From an uncultured Clostridia bacterium (lineage in GTDB: Bacteria > Bacillota > Clostridia > Oscillospirales > Oscillospiraceae): a stretch of 43,355 nucleotides of DNA. A program made the position numbers and the translations under genes. Positions 1 through 6,475 of this stretch are shown piece by piece. Location: assembly GCA_946628965.1 (NCBI GenBank), contig CAMOXI010000009.1:1-43355 (forward strand), written 5' to 3'. How positions within the stretch are numbered: position 1 is the first letter of the stretch; each line of letters starts with the position of its first letter. Under the pieces are notes generated by a model. It did no database searches. It was not told the DNA's origin and was given only the letters and a program-made list of their open reading frames with translations.

Positions 1-1219
1 AGAACACCAGCACATTCTGGTGGGTCTTTACCACCTTGCGCCCGCTGTTGAACTGACGGGCAGCCCGAAGCGCCCCGGTCGCGATCTGAGTTACCAGGAT
101 AATCTCGTTGTAGTAGGCAAGGCCGCTATCTGTGAATGCGTCCTGTGTGTCCTTTACGAAGTTCCGATATGCCCCACGCTTGTCCCGGACGTCACCGACC
201 ACGAACACAGCGAAGCGGTCATTCTTCAGCTTCCGGCAGGCCGTGGCGATGATCTCCCGGTATACCCGTAAGAAATCGGGATATTTCATCGTCGAAATAT
301 CCCGAGGGTTATCACTGTACACTTCCAGATCCGCATAGGGCGGGCAGGAGAAAATCATGTCCGCACTCTCGTCGGCGACATATTGATCCGCATTCAGGGA
401 ATCGTCGCAGATGTACCGCGGCGATACGCCAATTGCCTCGGCCTGCCTCATGTCCTCGGTGATTTGATCCTGCGACAGATCTATTCCTGTGTAGTTATAA
501 CCGAGGTATGCAGCTACCACGCCGCGCACGGAGCCTCCGGCGAAGCAGTCATAGATGGAGCCGCCCGGCTTATTGAACCAATAGTACATCAGTTCCGTAA
601 GCACCGGGTCAAATACGCTGGTGCCGGTCAAGTTGGTGTTCTTCTGGCTATTCTTTGCCAGATCATCGAGGCCGCCGCCTCCGAGCAGGCCGTGGGCGCG
701 GCCCTCGCCGCTGTTGATTCCGAGCTTGATCCAGGCTTTCTTCCGTTCCTGCCATGCCCCGGATCGGCAATCGAGGACGGAGAACGGCGGCATACCGTAC
801 CTTTCCGCAAGGCTCAAATCGTTCTGATTCGCTCCATTGTAGCGGGACGGCTCTTCTTCGTCGAATCCCCAGTCCAGAACCAGGTCGCCGAAGTCCAGAC
901 CTTCCAGCTCGTCGGCAAGCAGCTCCATGTCCCAATCCGCGATCTCGGCGGTCTTGTTGTCCAGGAGCCGGTATTTCCGCTTCTGTTCATCGGTCAGGCC
1001 GTCGATCTGTACGACCTTCGCCTCTTTCCAGCCAAGGAAATACATGGCTTTGAGCCGGGTGTGTCCGGCAAGGATGATGTGCGCCTCGTCTACGATGATA
1101 GGCGAGTTATAACCGCACTGTACGATGCTTTCGGCCACCGCCTGCACAGCATCATCGTTTATGCGCGGGTTCTTCTCGTAGGGCTTTATTTCGCCCAGGG
1201 GCAAGGTGAGAATCTTCAT
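1..1219 (-). CDS. ParB-like nuclease domain / DNA methyltransferase fusion, 3' end outside the window
   Basis: An open frame of about 406 codons begins at ATG 1219, with GGAGGAG seven bases upstream, and runs off the left edge, so the C-terminus is missing. Residues 1-110 look like a ParB/Srx-fold domain (start MKILTLPLGEIKPYEKNPR, then LAGHTRLKA and LLDNKTAE). The second half is a class-I DNA methyltransferase: a SAM-binding segment DCFAGGSVRG, then SCPPYADLE, a [S/D]PPY catalytic motif of the amino-methyltransferase type (N6-adenine or N4-cytosine). Such fusions are common in prophages and conjugative elements, where they may protect element DNA. It is the last visible gene of a leftward operon starting near 3290. 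The target site cannot be read from sequence. Confidence 0.85.
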   Translation of the reverse strand, partial: MKILTLPLGEIKPYEKNPRINDDAVQAVAESIVQCGYNSPIIVDEAHIILAGHTRLKAMYFLGWKEAKVVQIDGLTDEQKRKYRLLDNKTAEIADWDMELLADELEGLDFGDLVLDWGFDEEEPSRYNGANQNDLSLAERYGMPPFSVLDCRSGAWQERKKAWIKLGINSGEGRAHGLLGGGGLDDLAKNSQKNTNLTGTSVFDPVLTELMYYWFNKPGGSIYDCFAGGSVRGVVAAYLGYNYTGIDLSQDQITEDMRQAEAIGVSPRYICDDSLNADQYVADESADMIFSCPPYADLEVYSDNPRDISTMKYPDFLRVYREIIATACRKLKNDRFAVFVVGDVRDKRGAYRNFVKDTQDAFTDSGLAYYNEIILVTQIATGALRAARQFNSGRKVVKTHQNVLVF

Positions 1220-1392
1220 TGTCGCTCCTCCGATCTGTAATCATCGGAGCGGCTGAAAAGAGAAACCGCATCTCCGTCATGGCCGGGGCGAGCGGCTCGG
1301 GAGATGCGGTTACGCAATGATAAAAATTTACAGCTTGAATTTTATCACACTCCTTATTAAGTTGTCATTAAGGACTTTTTAAGGAAATACAG
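1220..1392. other. Intergenic region with a 12-bp inverted repeat
   Basis: No gene is visible here. Arms AACCGCATCTCC (1264-1275) and GGAGATGCGGTT (1300-1311) are perfectly complementary with a 24-nt loop. The structure lies about 45 nt upstream of the methyltransferase start inside the leftward operon, so it may be an attenuator or RNA processing hairpin. No clear T-run follows in the direction of transcription, so a simple terminator is less likely. Confidence 0.5.
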
Positions 1393-1605
1393 TCAGCCTC
1401 TTGTCACCTGATCGGCCAGTTTCCAAAGGCCCCGCTCCCACGCTTCTGTCCTGTCGGGCTCCGGCAGCAGCGGCGCGTCCTCGTTCATGCAGGCCGGGAG
1501 AAGCGGGCACTTGCGGCACCCGTCTCCCTTGCACCCATTCCAAAACTCATTGCAAATGCTGTCGATGATTGCTCCCTGCTCCGGAGTGATGTAGCTCCAT
1601 CCCAT
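1393..1605 (-). CDS. Small cysteine-rich mobile-element protein, unknown function
   Basis: 70 residues from ATG 1605. A GTG at 1611 is in frame but sits one base after the AAGGAGG site, whereas ATG 1605 has the usual 7-nt spacing. The ATG lies just after the stop of the upstream gene (TGA 1608-1610), suggesting translational coupling. Four cysteines (CKGDGCRKCPLLPAC, about residues 25-39) could bind zinc or an iron-sulfur cluster. I do not recognise the family. Its place between a coiled-coil protein and a ParB-methyltransferase supports a role in the mobile element. Confidence 0.7.
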   Translation of the reverse strand: MGWSYITPEQGAIIDSICNEFWNGCKGDGCRKCPLLPACMNEDAPLLPEPDRTEAWERGLWKLADQVTRG

Positions 1606-1607
1606 GC

Positions 1608-2489
1608 TCACGCCTCCTTCAAGGCCGCCATTTCCTCAATGGCCCGCTCCGCCGCATATCTGCCGTGATCGTTTAACATACGCTGCCATGCGCCCTCAGA
1701 AGGTGCCCAGCGGAAGCCCCTGCTCTTCAATATATCTCTGATCTTTTCGTCCGGCTTCCCATCGAAAAGAAATTGAATGCGCCCGATCTCGTGATTCTCT
1801 TTGAGAATGAAGCCGTCTCCCTGCTTCGGGCCGATGTTCTCGGCCGCTCTTTCCGCTTCCTTCTGCAGCTGCTCAATGCGGCCACGAATGCGGCGGATAT
1901 TTGCATTGTTGTTCGAAAGCGCCCAGCTCGGGAATGGGCCGAATTCATCAGGTCTGCGATCCGGGCAGCCGTCCAGGGTCTTGTGCTTCCGATAATAGGC
2001 GTTGATTTCCTTCATGTGCTCTTGCAGACGTTCAAGGCCCTCAAGCTTGAGCTGCAGCTTCAGCATAGCGTCAGGATCGTCGCTCATGACCCCGCCGAGC
2101 CCAGTGCTCTTGATCTTATCGAGGATGCCCTGAATCTCCATGTACTCCCGCTCATTGGTATCGCGGGCGGCGTTCTGCTTCTCCTTGGCCCGCACCGGGA
2201 AATTGCTTCCGCCGGTGATCAGGATAGATGGCACCCGCGCGTCGATCTCATAGCGGCGGTTCAGGTTGTCGGCCAATTTCCGGGCATAGGCATCGAGGAG
2301 CCGGTCGATCTTCTCGTGGTACTCCGTGCCAACCCGCTCCTTCTGGCGCTCGGCAATGGCGGCGGCGTTGTCTACCAGGCGGCGGTATTCGGCGGTGGCG
2401 GAGCCTTCCACGTAATCAAAGTAGCTGTTGGCGTTCTTTGCACGCCGGGCCGCGTCCTCGCGGATGGTGTAGTATTTGACGTTCTCCAT
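1608..2489 (-). CDS. Mobile-element protein with coiled-coil segments, unknown function
   Basis: 293 residues from ATG 2489, preceded by AAAGGAAAG. The N-terminal half is highly charged and helical, followed by a conserved-looking stretch ITGGSNFPVRAKEKQNAARD (about residues 91-110). Two charged helical segments (about 115-165 and 195-225) look like coiled coil. The C-terminus has a compact module with FDGKPDEKIRDILKSRGFRW and AWQRMLND. Proteins of this shape occur in phages and integrative elements of gut Clostridia, but I cannot assign a biochemical role. It belongs to the leftward operon and ends at the start of the small cysteine-rich gene. Confidence 0.75.
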   Translation of the reverse strand: MENVKYYTIREDAARRAKNANSYFDYVEGSATAEYRRLVDNAAAIAERQKERVGTEYHEKIDRLLDAYARKLADNLNRRYEIDARVPSILITGGSNFPVRAKEKQNAARDTNEREYMEIQGILDKIKSTGLGGVMSDDPDAMLKLQLKLEGLERLQEHMKEINAYYRKHKTLDGCPDRRPDEFGPFPSWALSNNNANIRRIRGRIEQLQKEAERAAENIGPKQGDGFILKENHEIGRIQFLFDGKPDEKIRDILKSRGFRWAPSEGAWQRMLNDHGRYAAERAIEEMAALKEA

Positions 2490-2563
2490 ATCTTTCCTTT
2501 CTGCCCTGCCATCATCGGGCCGGGTGGGGCAGTTCCCGGCGACGGGCTTTCGCCCGTTTCGGC

Positions 2564-2752
2564 TTAGATTTCTACACGGTCAATATCATAATCGCACTTT
2601 TTGTACACCAGGTCTTTTCCGCTTTCCATAAGGAGAAGCCAGACCTTAACGGGGCGACCTCTAATCTGGCTATAGCTGCTCTGGATCTGGATTACTCCGC
2701 CCACCGATGTCAAAGTCTCACGGCGCTTGTCGTAAAAGACAACTTTCATCAT
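2564..2752 (-). CDS. Small hypothetical protein of the mobile element
   Basis: 62 residues, start MMKVVFYDKRRE, with AAAGGA seven bases before ATG 2752. The sequence is strand-like, with alternating hydrophobic and charged residues and no membrane segment or signal peptide. Function unknown. It is the third gene of the leftward operon, with about 45-75 bp gaps on each side. Confidence 0.6.
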   Translation of the reverse strand: MMKVVFYDKRRETLTSVGGVIQIQSSYSQIRGRPVKVWLLLMESGKDLVYKKCDYDIDRVEI

Positions 2753-2797
2753 TGTTGTGTCCTTTCTGCCCTCGTGACCTCCGGGGCGGGCTGACTG

Positions 2798-3085
2798 TCA
2801 ATTGAATCGGGCAAGAATGCCGTTCATCATTCCTCGCTCGTTATACAGTTCATGGCTGATCGCAACGCATATCCATGATTGGGGGTTATCAGGCAGGCTA
2901 TCGATCGCTTCATACACTTGTTTGTAGGTGTTGATAAACAAACGGCGATCATCTGCGACAGGCGGAAAAATGTTGTTCCATTCGGTCGCCTTGTTCTCAT
3001 AGTCGTGTGCCCACGACCAAAGCGTCAGATGTTTCCAGTCATCCCGCGCCGCTGCGTCTTTCATAAGCTCTTTCGCTGTTTTCAT
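2798..3085 (-). CDS. Small hypothetical protein of the mobile element
   Basis: 95 residues from ATG 3085, with AAGGAG eight bases upstream. It is predicted soluble and mostly helical, rich in Trp, Asp and Glu (KHLTLWSWAHDYENKATEW). No recognised domain. It follows the 54-residue first gene by 14 bp and is probably co-transcribed from the promoter at 3295-3323. Confidence 0.65.
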   Translation of the reverse strand: MKTAKELMKDAAARDDWKHLTLWSWAHDYENKATEWNNIFPPVADDRRLFINTYKQVYEAIDSLPDNPQSWICVAISHELYNERGMMNGILARFN

Positions 3086-3099
3086 GTGCTTTCTCCTTA

Positions 3100-3264
3100 T
3101 CAGATAGTCGCCCAGTAAAGCGTCTCGATCAGATCATTGACCGATGTGTTTTCGGCGTCCTGTTCCTCTTGCTCAAAGAGTTTGGCTCGGAGTTGCTTGA
3201 CGGTCATTTCCTGATTGTCAATAGCGGTGAGGGCCTGTCTGAGCTGCCGGATCGTGATCTGCAT
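3100..3264 (-). CDS. First gene of the leftward operon, 54-residue protein
   Basis: ATG at 3264 reads MQITIRQLRQALTAIDNQEM and ends at TGA 3100-3102, giving 54 residues. AGGAGG lies eight bases before the start, and the start is about 25 bases from the expected transcription start of the promoter at 3295-3323. It is acidic at the C-terminus and predicted helical. No family is recognised. The position right after the divergent switch matches early genes of temperate phages or integrative elements. Confidence 0.65.
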   Translation of the reverse strand: MQITIRQLRQALTAIDNQEMTVKQLRAKLFEQEEQDAENTSVNDLIETLYWATI

Positions 3265-3294
3265 TCTGTGTTCCTCCTGTCCTTTGATGGCTCA

Positions 3295-3323
3295 ATTATA
3301 AAGGATTTCCTTTCATATGTCAA
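3295..3323 (-). promoter_or_regulatory. Perfect sigma-A promoter of the leftward mobile-element operon
   Basis: On the minus strand, TTGACA (3318-3323) and TATAAT (3295-3300) are separated by exactly 17 nt, a full consensus match. The operator AAAGGATTTCCTTT (3300-3313) lies almost entirely inside the spacer, so a bound repressor would block RNA polymerase. The first gene starts at 3264. Confidence 0.85.
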
Positions 3324-3389
3324 TACTTTTCTTTAAGGTTTTCATTTATTTCTGAAATTCTTTTCTTGACAGATTAAAGGGTTTCGTTT
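3300..3389. promoter_or_regulatory. Three related operator sites of a divergent repressor switch
   Basis: Three 14-bp sites share the pattern WAAGGNTTTCNTTT: AAAGGATTTCCTTT (3300-3313), TAAGGTTTTCATTT (3334-3347) and AAAGGGTTTCGTTT (3376-3389). The first is a 6-bp inverted repeat with a 2-nt centre. Sites 1 and 3 sit in the spacers of the leftward and rightward promoters; site 2 lies between the promoters. Spacings are 34 and 42 bp. The arrangement resembles a phage OR-type switch; the likely ligand is the HTH protein encoded at 3418. Confidence 0.7.
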
Positions 3390-3394
3390 ATCAT
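3366..3394 (+). promoter_or_regulatory. Sigma-A promoter of the small HTH repressor gene
   Basis: TTGACA (3366-3371), a 17-nt spacer and TATCAT (3389-3394). The third operator copy (3376-3389) fills the spacer and would allow autoregulation. The gene start at 3418 follows with GGAGG at 3408-3412. Confidence 0.8.
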
Positions 3395-3417
3395 AACGGC
3401 ATAGGAAGGAGGTATCT

Positions 3418-3627
3418 ATGGATATATCGAAAAAGATTAAGCTGGCCGAGACCTTTGCCGAAGTCAGCGAAGCAGAATTGGCGCGGCGTCTCGGCAGTTC
3501 CTCCCAGGCTTTCGGGCAACGGTTAAAGACCGGCAAGTTCTCTTCGGCGGATCTGGAGCAGATTGCCAAGGCCCTTGGAGCGCAGTACGTCTCATACTTC
3601 GAGTTCCCGGACGGCACCAAAATATGA
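3418..3627 (+). CDS. Small XRE-family HTH regulator, probable Cro/C1-type repressor
   Basis: 69 residues from ATG 3418, with AAGGAGG six bases upstream. Nearly the whole protein is a lambda-repressor-like HTH: helix 2-3 around EAELARRLGSSSQAFGQRLK (residues 19-38), followed by FSSADLEQIAKALGAQYVSY. It lacks a separate oligomerisation or protease domain. It is transcribed divergently from the mobile-element operon and is the best candidate to bind the three AAGG-type operators, including the one in its own promoter. A strong terminator follows immediately. Confidence 0.85.
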   Translation: MDISKKIKLAETFAEVSEAELARRLGSSSQAFGQRLKTGKFSSADLEQIAKALGAQYVSYFEFPDGTKI

Positions 3628-3628
3628 A

Positions 3629-3658
3629 AAAGCCCGGACTGGTAAGTGTCCGGGCTTT
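3629..3658. terminator. Bidirectional intrinsic terminator
   Basis: Perfect 11-bp stem AAAGCCCGGAC / GTCCGGGCTTT with an 8-nt loop. It is flanked by A-rich sequence on the left and TTTCT on the right, so it can stop both the rightward repressor gene (stop at 3625-3627) and the leftward HTH gene that ends at 3683. Confidence 0.9.
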
Positions 3659-3682
3659 CTCATGAGGAAGTGCGTCTATGGA

Positions 3683-3931
3683 TTATAGTTTTTTATTTCC
3701 GGCTCTATCATGCTTCACTCTCGGCTCCTGATTCGGAACGTAGACAATCAGCTCCGAAAGATCACAGCCGAGGGCCTCACAGAACAGGTCGAAGTGTTCC
3801 AGGTTGATCCGTTCAGCTATCTCATGATAGTAGTCGTTGATCGTTGTAGGCCGAACGCCCGTCGCACGGGCAAGATCAGCCTGTGTCCAGCGTCTTTCGC
3901 CCAAAACGCGGGACAGCTTAATTCTAATCAT
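3683..3931 (-). CDS. XRE-family HTH regulator (YozG/Cro-like)
   Basis: 82 residues from ATG 3931, with AAAGGAG upstream. HTH helices at about residues 13-35 (RRWTQADLARATGVRPTTIN), then the common segment LEHFDLFCEALGCDLSELI. This matches the short Cro/C1-type regulators of the YozG group. The gene converges on the other small repressor and lies next to tRNA-Arg, a typical place for a regulator of an integrated element. Inverted repeats upstream (3951-4003) may be its own operators. Confidence 0.85.
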   Translation of the reverse strand: MIRIKLSRVLGERRWTQADLARATGVRPTTINDYYHEIAERINLEHFDLFCEALGCDLSELIVYVPNQEPRVKHDRAGNKKL

Positions 3932-3950
3932 TGCGCAGCCGCTCCTTTGT

Positions 3951-4003
3951 GTGATAATCTACCAAAAATCCGCAGATTTCGGTGCGAATTGTTAGATTAT
4001 CAC
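3951..4003. promoter_or_regulatory. Inverted repeat upstream of the leftward HTH gene
   Basis: GTGATAATCT (3951-3960) and AGATTATCAC (3994-4003) are perfectly complementary 10-bp arms separated by 33 bp, directly upstream of the start at 3931. Two operator half-sites for autoregulation are likely. I could not identify a convincing -35/-10 pair here. Confidence 0.5.
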
Positions 4004-4051
4004 TTATTCCGTTATGGAGGGCTTTTCCGGGCGGAGCGCGTATAAAGCAGA

Positions 4052-4096
4052 AAAAGACCAGCAGCTGCACCATATAGGTACAACTGCTGGTCTTTT
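4052..4096. terminator. Intrinsic terminator downstream of tRNA-Arg
   Basis: Perfect 13-bp stem AAAAGACCAGCAG (4052-4064) / CTGCTGGTCTTTT (4084-4096). On the minus strand it follows the tRNA-Arg 3' end by about 75 nt and ends in a T-run, so it probably terminates the tRNA transcript or shields the element. Bases 4097-4170 between it and the tRNA hold no gene; this is where an attachment site would be expected. Confidence 0.8.
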
Positions 4097-4170
4097 CACT
4101 TCGCCGCAAATACGGACGCCACGAATACCCCATTGAGGAAGTATATCACGGTGTTCGTATTCGCGCCATT

Positions 4171-4247
4171 TGGTACGGCTGACGGGATTCGAACCCACGA
4201 CCTCCAGAGTCGGAGTCTGGCACTCTATCCAGCTGAGCTACAGCCGC
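4171..4247 (-). tRNA. tRNA-Arg (anticodon CCG)
   Basis: 77 nt including an encoded CCA end (4171-4174 on the complement). The acceptor stem GCGGCTG pairs with CAGCCGT (one G-U), the D arm is GCTC..GAGT, the anticodon stem is CCAGA/TCTGG with loop CTCCGAC giving anticodon CCG (codon CGG), and the T arm is GTGGG-TTCGAAT-CCCGT. Mobile-element genes begin directly beyond its 3' end, so this tRNA is the likely integration site. Confidence 0.97.
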
Positions 4248-4270
4248 GAATATTCCGGTCAATCCGCTTA

Positions 4271-4299
4271 TTGCCTTTACGGCAGATCTTTGTTATAAT
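4271..4299 (+). promoter_or_regulatory. Probable promoter of the aldo/keto reductase-apbE-recG operon
   Basis: TTGCCT (4271-4276), 17-nt spacer, TATAAT (4294-4299) on the plus strand. A perfect palindrome CCGTTAACGG (4310-4319) follows the -10 and could be a binding site near the transcription start. Confidence 0.65.
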
Positions 4300-4419
4300 T
4301 ACATAGATACCGTTAACGGATCAACCTTTGCGTATTATAGCAAAGATGCGGCGCAAAGGCAAGAGTTGTTTTTCATTTTATTTGTTGAAATTCGGCATAT
4401 GCCTATGGGAGGGCTTAAA

Positions 4420-5448
4420 ATGAAGAAAATACCCCTCGGTAAGACCGGGCTGATGGTCACCAAAACCGCCATGGGCTGCTTGCCCGTGCAGCGCTGCAGC
4501 AAGGAGGATGCTGTGAAGCTCCTGCGCGCTGCCTTTGAGGGCGGCATCACCTACTTCGACACCGCCAACGCCTATACCGACAGCGAGGAGAAGATCGGCC
4601 TCGCCCTCGCCGACGTGCGCGATCAGATCGTGCTGTCTACCAAGAGCGCCGCGCGGGACAGGGAGACGGTTCTCAAGCACATTGAGCTCAGCCGGGAGCG
4701 CATGAAGACCGATTTCATCGACCTCTTCCAGTTCCACCAGGTGCCGGAGGTGCCTGACCCGAACGATCCGAACGGCGCCTATGCCGCCGCCCTGGAGGCC
4801 AGAGAGCGCGGCTGGATCCGGCACATCGGCGTCACCACCCACCGGGTCAACGTGGCGGAGGACTGCATCGCCTCCGGTCTTTTCGAGACCCTGCAGTTTC
4901 CTTTCAGCTACATCTCCAACGATCGCGATCTGGCTCTGGCCGATAAGTGCAAAGCCGCCGGCATGGGCTATATTGCCATGAAGGGGCTTGCGGGCGGCAT
5001 GCTCACGAACGTGCGCGCCTGCCACGCCTTCATGAAGCAGTATGACAACGTGGTGCCGATCTGGGGCATCCAGCACATGGAAGAGCTGCAGCAGTGGCTC
5101 GCCGTGGCGGAGGAGGACCCGGATATGGACGAGGAGCTGGCAGCCTTCATTCGCAGGGAGCGGCAGGAGCTCTCCGGCTCTTTCTGCCGCAGCTGCGGTT
5201 ATTGCATGCCCTGCCCCATGGGCATCGAGATCCGCAACTGTGCCCGCATGAACATGCTGCTGCGCCGCTCCCCCTGGCAGCAGTACATGACCCCCGAGTG
5301 GCAGGCCAAGATGAACAAGATCGATGACTGCATCGGCTGCCGCAGCTGCAGCAGCAAGTGTCCCTACCAGCTGGACACGCCCAATCTGCTCAAGTACATG
5401 TTAAAGGACTACAGAGAATTCTATGAAGCTCACAAAGATCAGCTCTAA
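4420..5448 (+). CDS. Aldo/keto reductase with C-terminal 4Fe-4S ferredoxin domain
   Basis: 342 residues from ATG 4420, chosen because GGGAGGG lies just upstream; an earlier in-frame ATG at 4366 lacks a site. The TIM-barrel starts MKKIPLGKTGLMVTKTAMGC, with FDTANAYTDSEEK (catalytic Asp and Tyr) and DLFQFHQV (His) in the usual order. The last 100 residues carry two cysteine clusters, CRSCGYCMPCP and CIGCRSCSSKCP, as in the COG1453 group of predicted oxidoreductases, where clusters may pass electrons to the barrel. Substrate unknown. Its 3' end overlaps apbE by 26 bp, implying one operon. Confidence 0.92.
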   Translation: MKKIPLGKTGLMVTKTAMGCLPVQRCSKEDAVKLLRAAFEGGITYFDTANAYTDSEEKIGLALADVRDQIVLSTKSAARDRETVLKHIELSRERMKTDFIDLFQFHQVPEVPDPNDPNGAYAAALEARERGWIRHIGVTTHRVNVAEDCIASGLFETLQFPFSYISNDRDLALADKCKAAGMGYIAMKGLAGGMLTNVRACHAFMKQYDNVVPIWGIQHMEELQQWLAVAEEDPDMDEELAAFIRRERQELSGSFCRSCGYCMPCPMGIEIRNCARMNMLLRRSPWQQYMTPEWQAKMNKIDDCIGCRSCSSKCPYQLDTPNLLKYMLKDYREFYEAHKDQL

Positions 5449-6475
5449 ACGCCTGCTGGCCGCCCTGCTCTGCCTGTGCATGATCCTGCCGCTTTCCGCC
5501 TGCGGCGAATCCAAGATGACACAGCGGCAGGTCTCGGCCATGAATACCATCATGACCCTGACCGCTTACGGCAAGAAGGCCGAGGTTGGCCTGAACGCCG
5601 CAGAGGGCGTCATCGTCGCCATGGACGCGGCGCTGGATCCGGAGCTGCCGAACAGCACCACCTACGCCATCAACCACGCAAACGGCCAGAACGTGATCGT
5701 CTCGGCCCAGGTGGCCAAGATGCTCTCCTCCGCCATGACCGTCTATACCCAGAGCGGCGGCGCGCTGGATCTGTCGATCTATCCGTTGGTCAAGCGCTGG
5801 GGCTTCGTGGACGGCAAGTACTATCTCCCCACGGACGAGGAGATCTCGGCCGAGATGATGAAGCTCTGCTACGACAAGCTGGTGCTCACCAGCTTCCCCT
5901 CCTCCGGCGCCTACTCGGTCTCCCTCCCCATCGGGGCAGAGCTGACCTTTGCCGCCGTGGCGAAAGGCTGCGCCAGCGAAAATGCCATCGACGCCATGCG
6001 CCAGGCCGGTGTGGAGAGCGCGTTCATCTCCATGGGCAGCAACGTGCAGACCCTGGGTGTCAAGCCGGACGGCTCACTCTGGACCGTCGGCGTGCAGGAT
6101 CCCGAATACCCCGCCGCCCATCTGGGCGTCATCAACGTGGGCGAGACCGCCGTGGTCACCAGCGCGGCCTATCAGGACCGCTTCACCGCCATGAACGGCA
6201 AGACCTATCACCATCTGCTCAATCCCGCCTCCGGCTACCCGGCCAACAACTCCCTGACCTCCGTCACCATCATCTGCGAGGACGGGACCATGGCCGACTG
6301 CCTCTCCACCGCCATGTTCATTCTGGGCGAGACCCGGGCGCTCAATTACTGGCGGCAGTACGGCGGCTTTGAGATGATCCTGGTCACGGACTCCAAGCGC
6401 GTCATCTGCACCAGCGGCCTCATTGAGAAGTTCACTCTGGTCAACGACAGCTACACCTTAAAGTTTTCCGAATAA
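5423..6475 (+). CDS. apbE: FAD:protein FMN transferase (ApbE family lipoprotein)
   Basis: 350 residues. The N-terminal signal ends in a lipobox LPLSAC (about residues 22-27), so it is an exported, lipid-anchored protein. ApbE attaches FMN from FAD to Thr/Ser of flavoproteins such as RnfG or NqrC outside the membrane. Family landmarks: MNTIMTLTAYG, LDLSIYPLVKRWGF, AAVAKGCASENAIDAM and TYHHLLNPASGYP. Compared with the usual HxxDPxTG and NxGGN motifs, it has NP for DP and SMGSN, conservative but noticeable changes. It overlaps the upstream reductase and abuts recG (TAATG). Confidence 0.9.
   Translation: MKLTKISSKRLLAALLCLCMILPLSACGESKMTQRQVSAMNTIMTLTAYGKKAEVGLNAAEGVIVAMDAALDPELPNSTTYAINHANGQNVIVSAQVAKMLSSAMTVYTQSGGALDLSIYPLVKRWGFVDGKYYLPTDEEISAEMMKLCYDKLVLTSFPSSGAYSVSLPIGAELTFAAVAKGCASENAIDAMRQAGVESAFISMGSNVQTLGVKPDGSLWTVGVQDPEYPAAHLGVINVGETAVVTSAAYQDRFTAMNGKTYHHLLNPASGYPANNSLTSVTIICEDGTMADCLSTAMFILGETRALNYWRQYGGFEMILVTDSKRVICTSGLIEKFTLVNDSYTLKFSE

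Noticed and set aside
4004-4198. Small minus-strand frame running out of tRNA-Arg
   Set aside because: Most of it is tRNA, terminator and spacer; no ribosome binding site.
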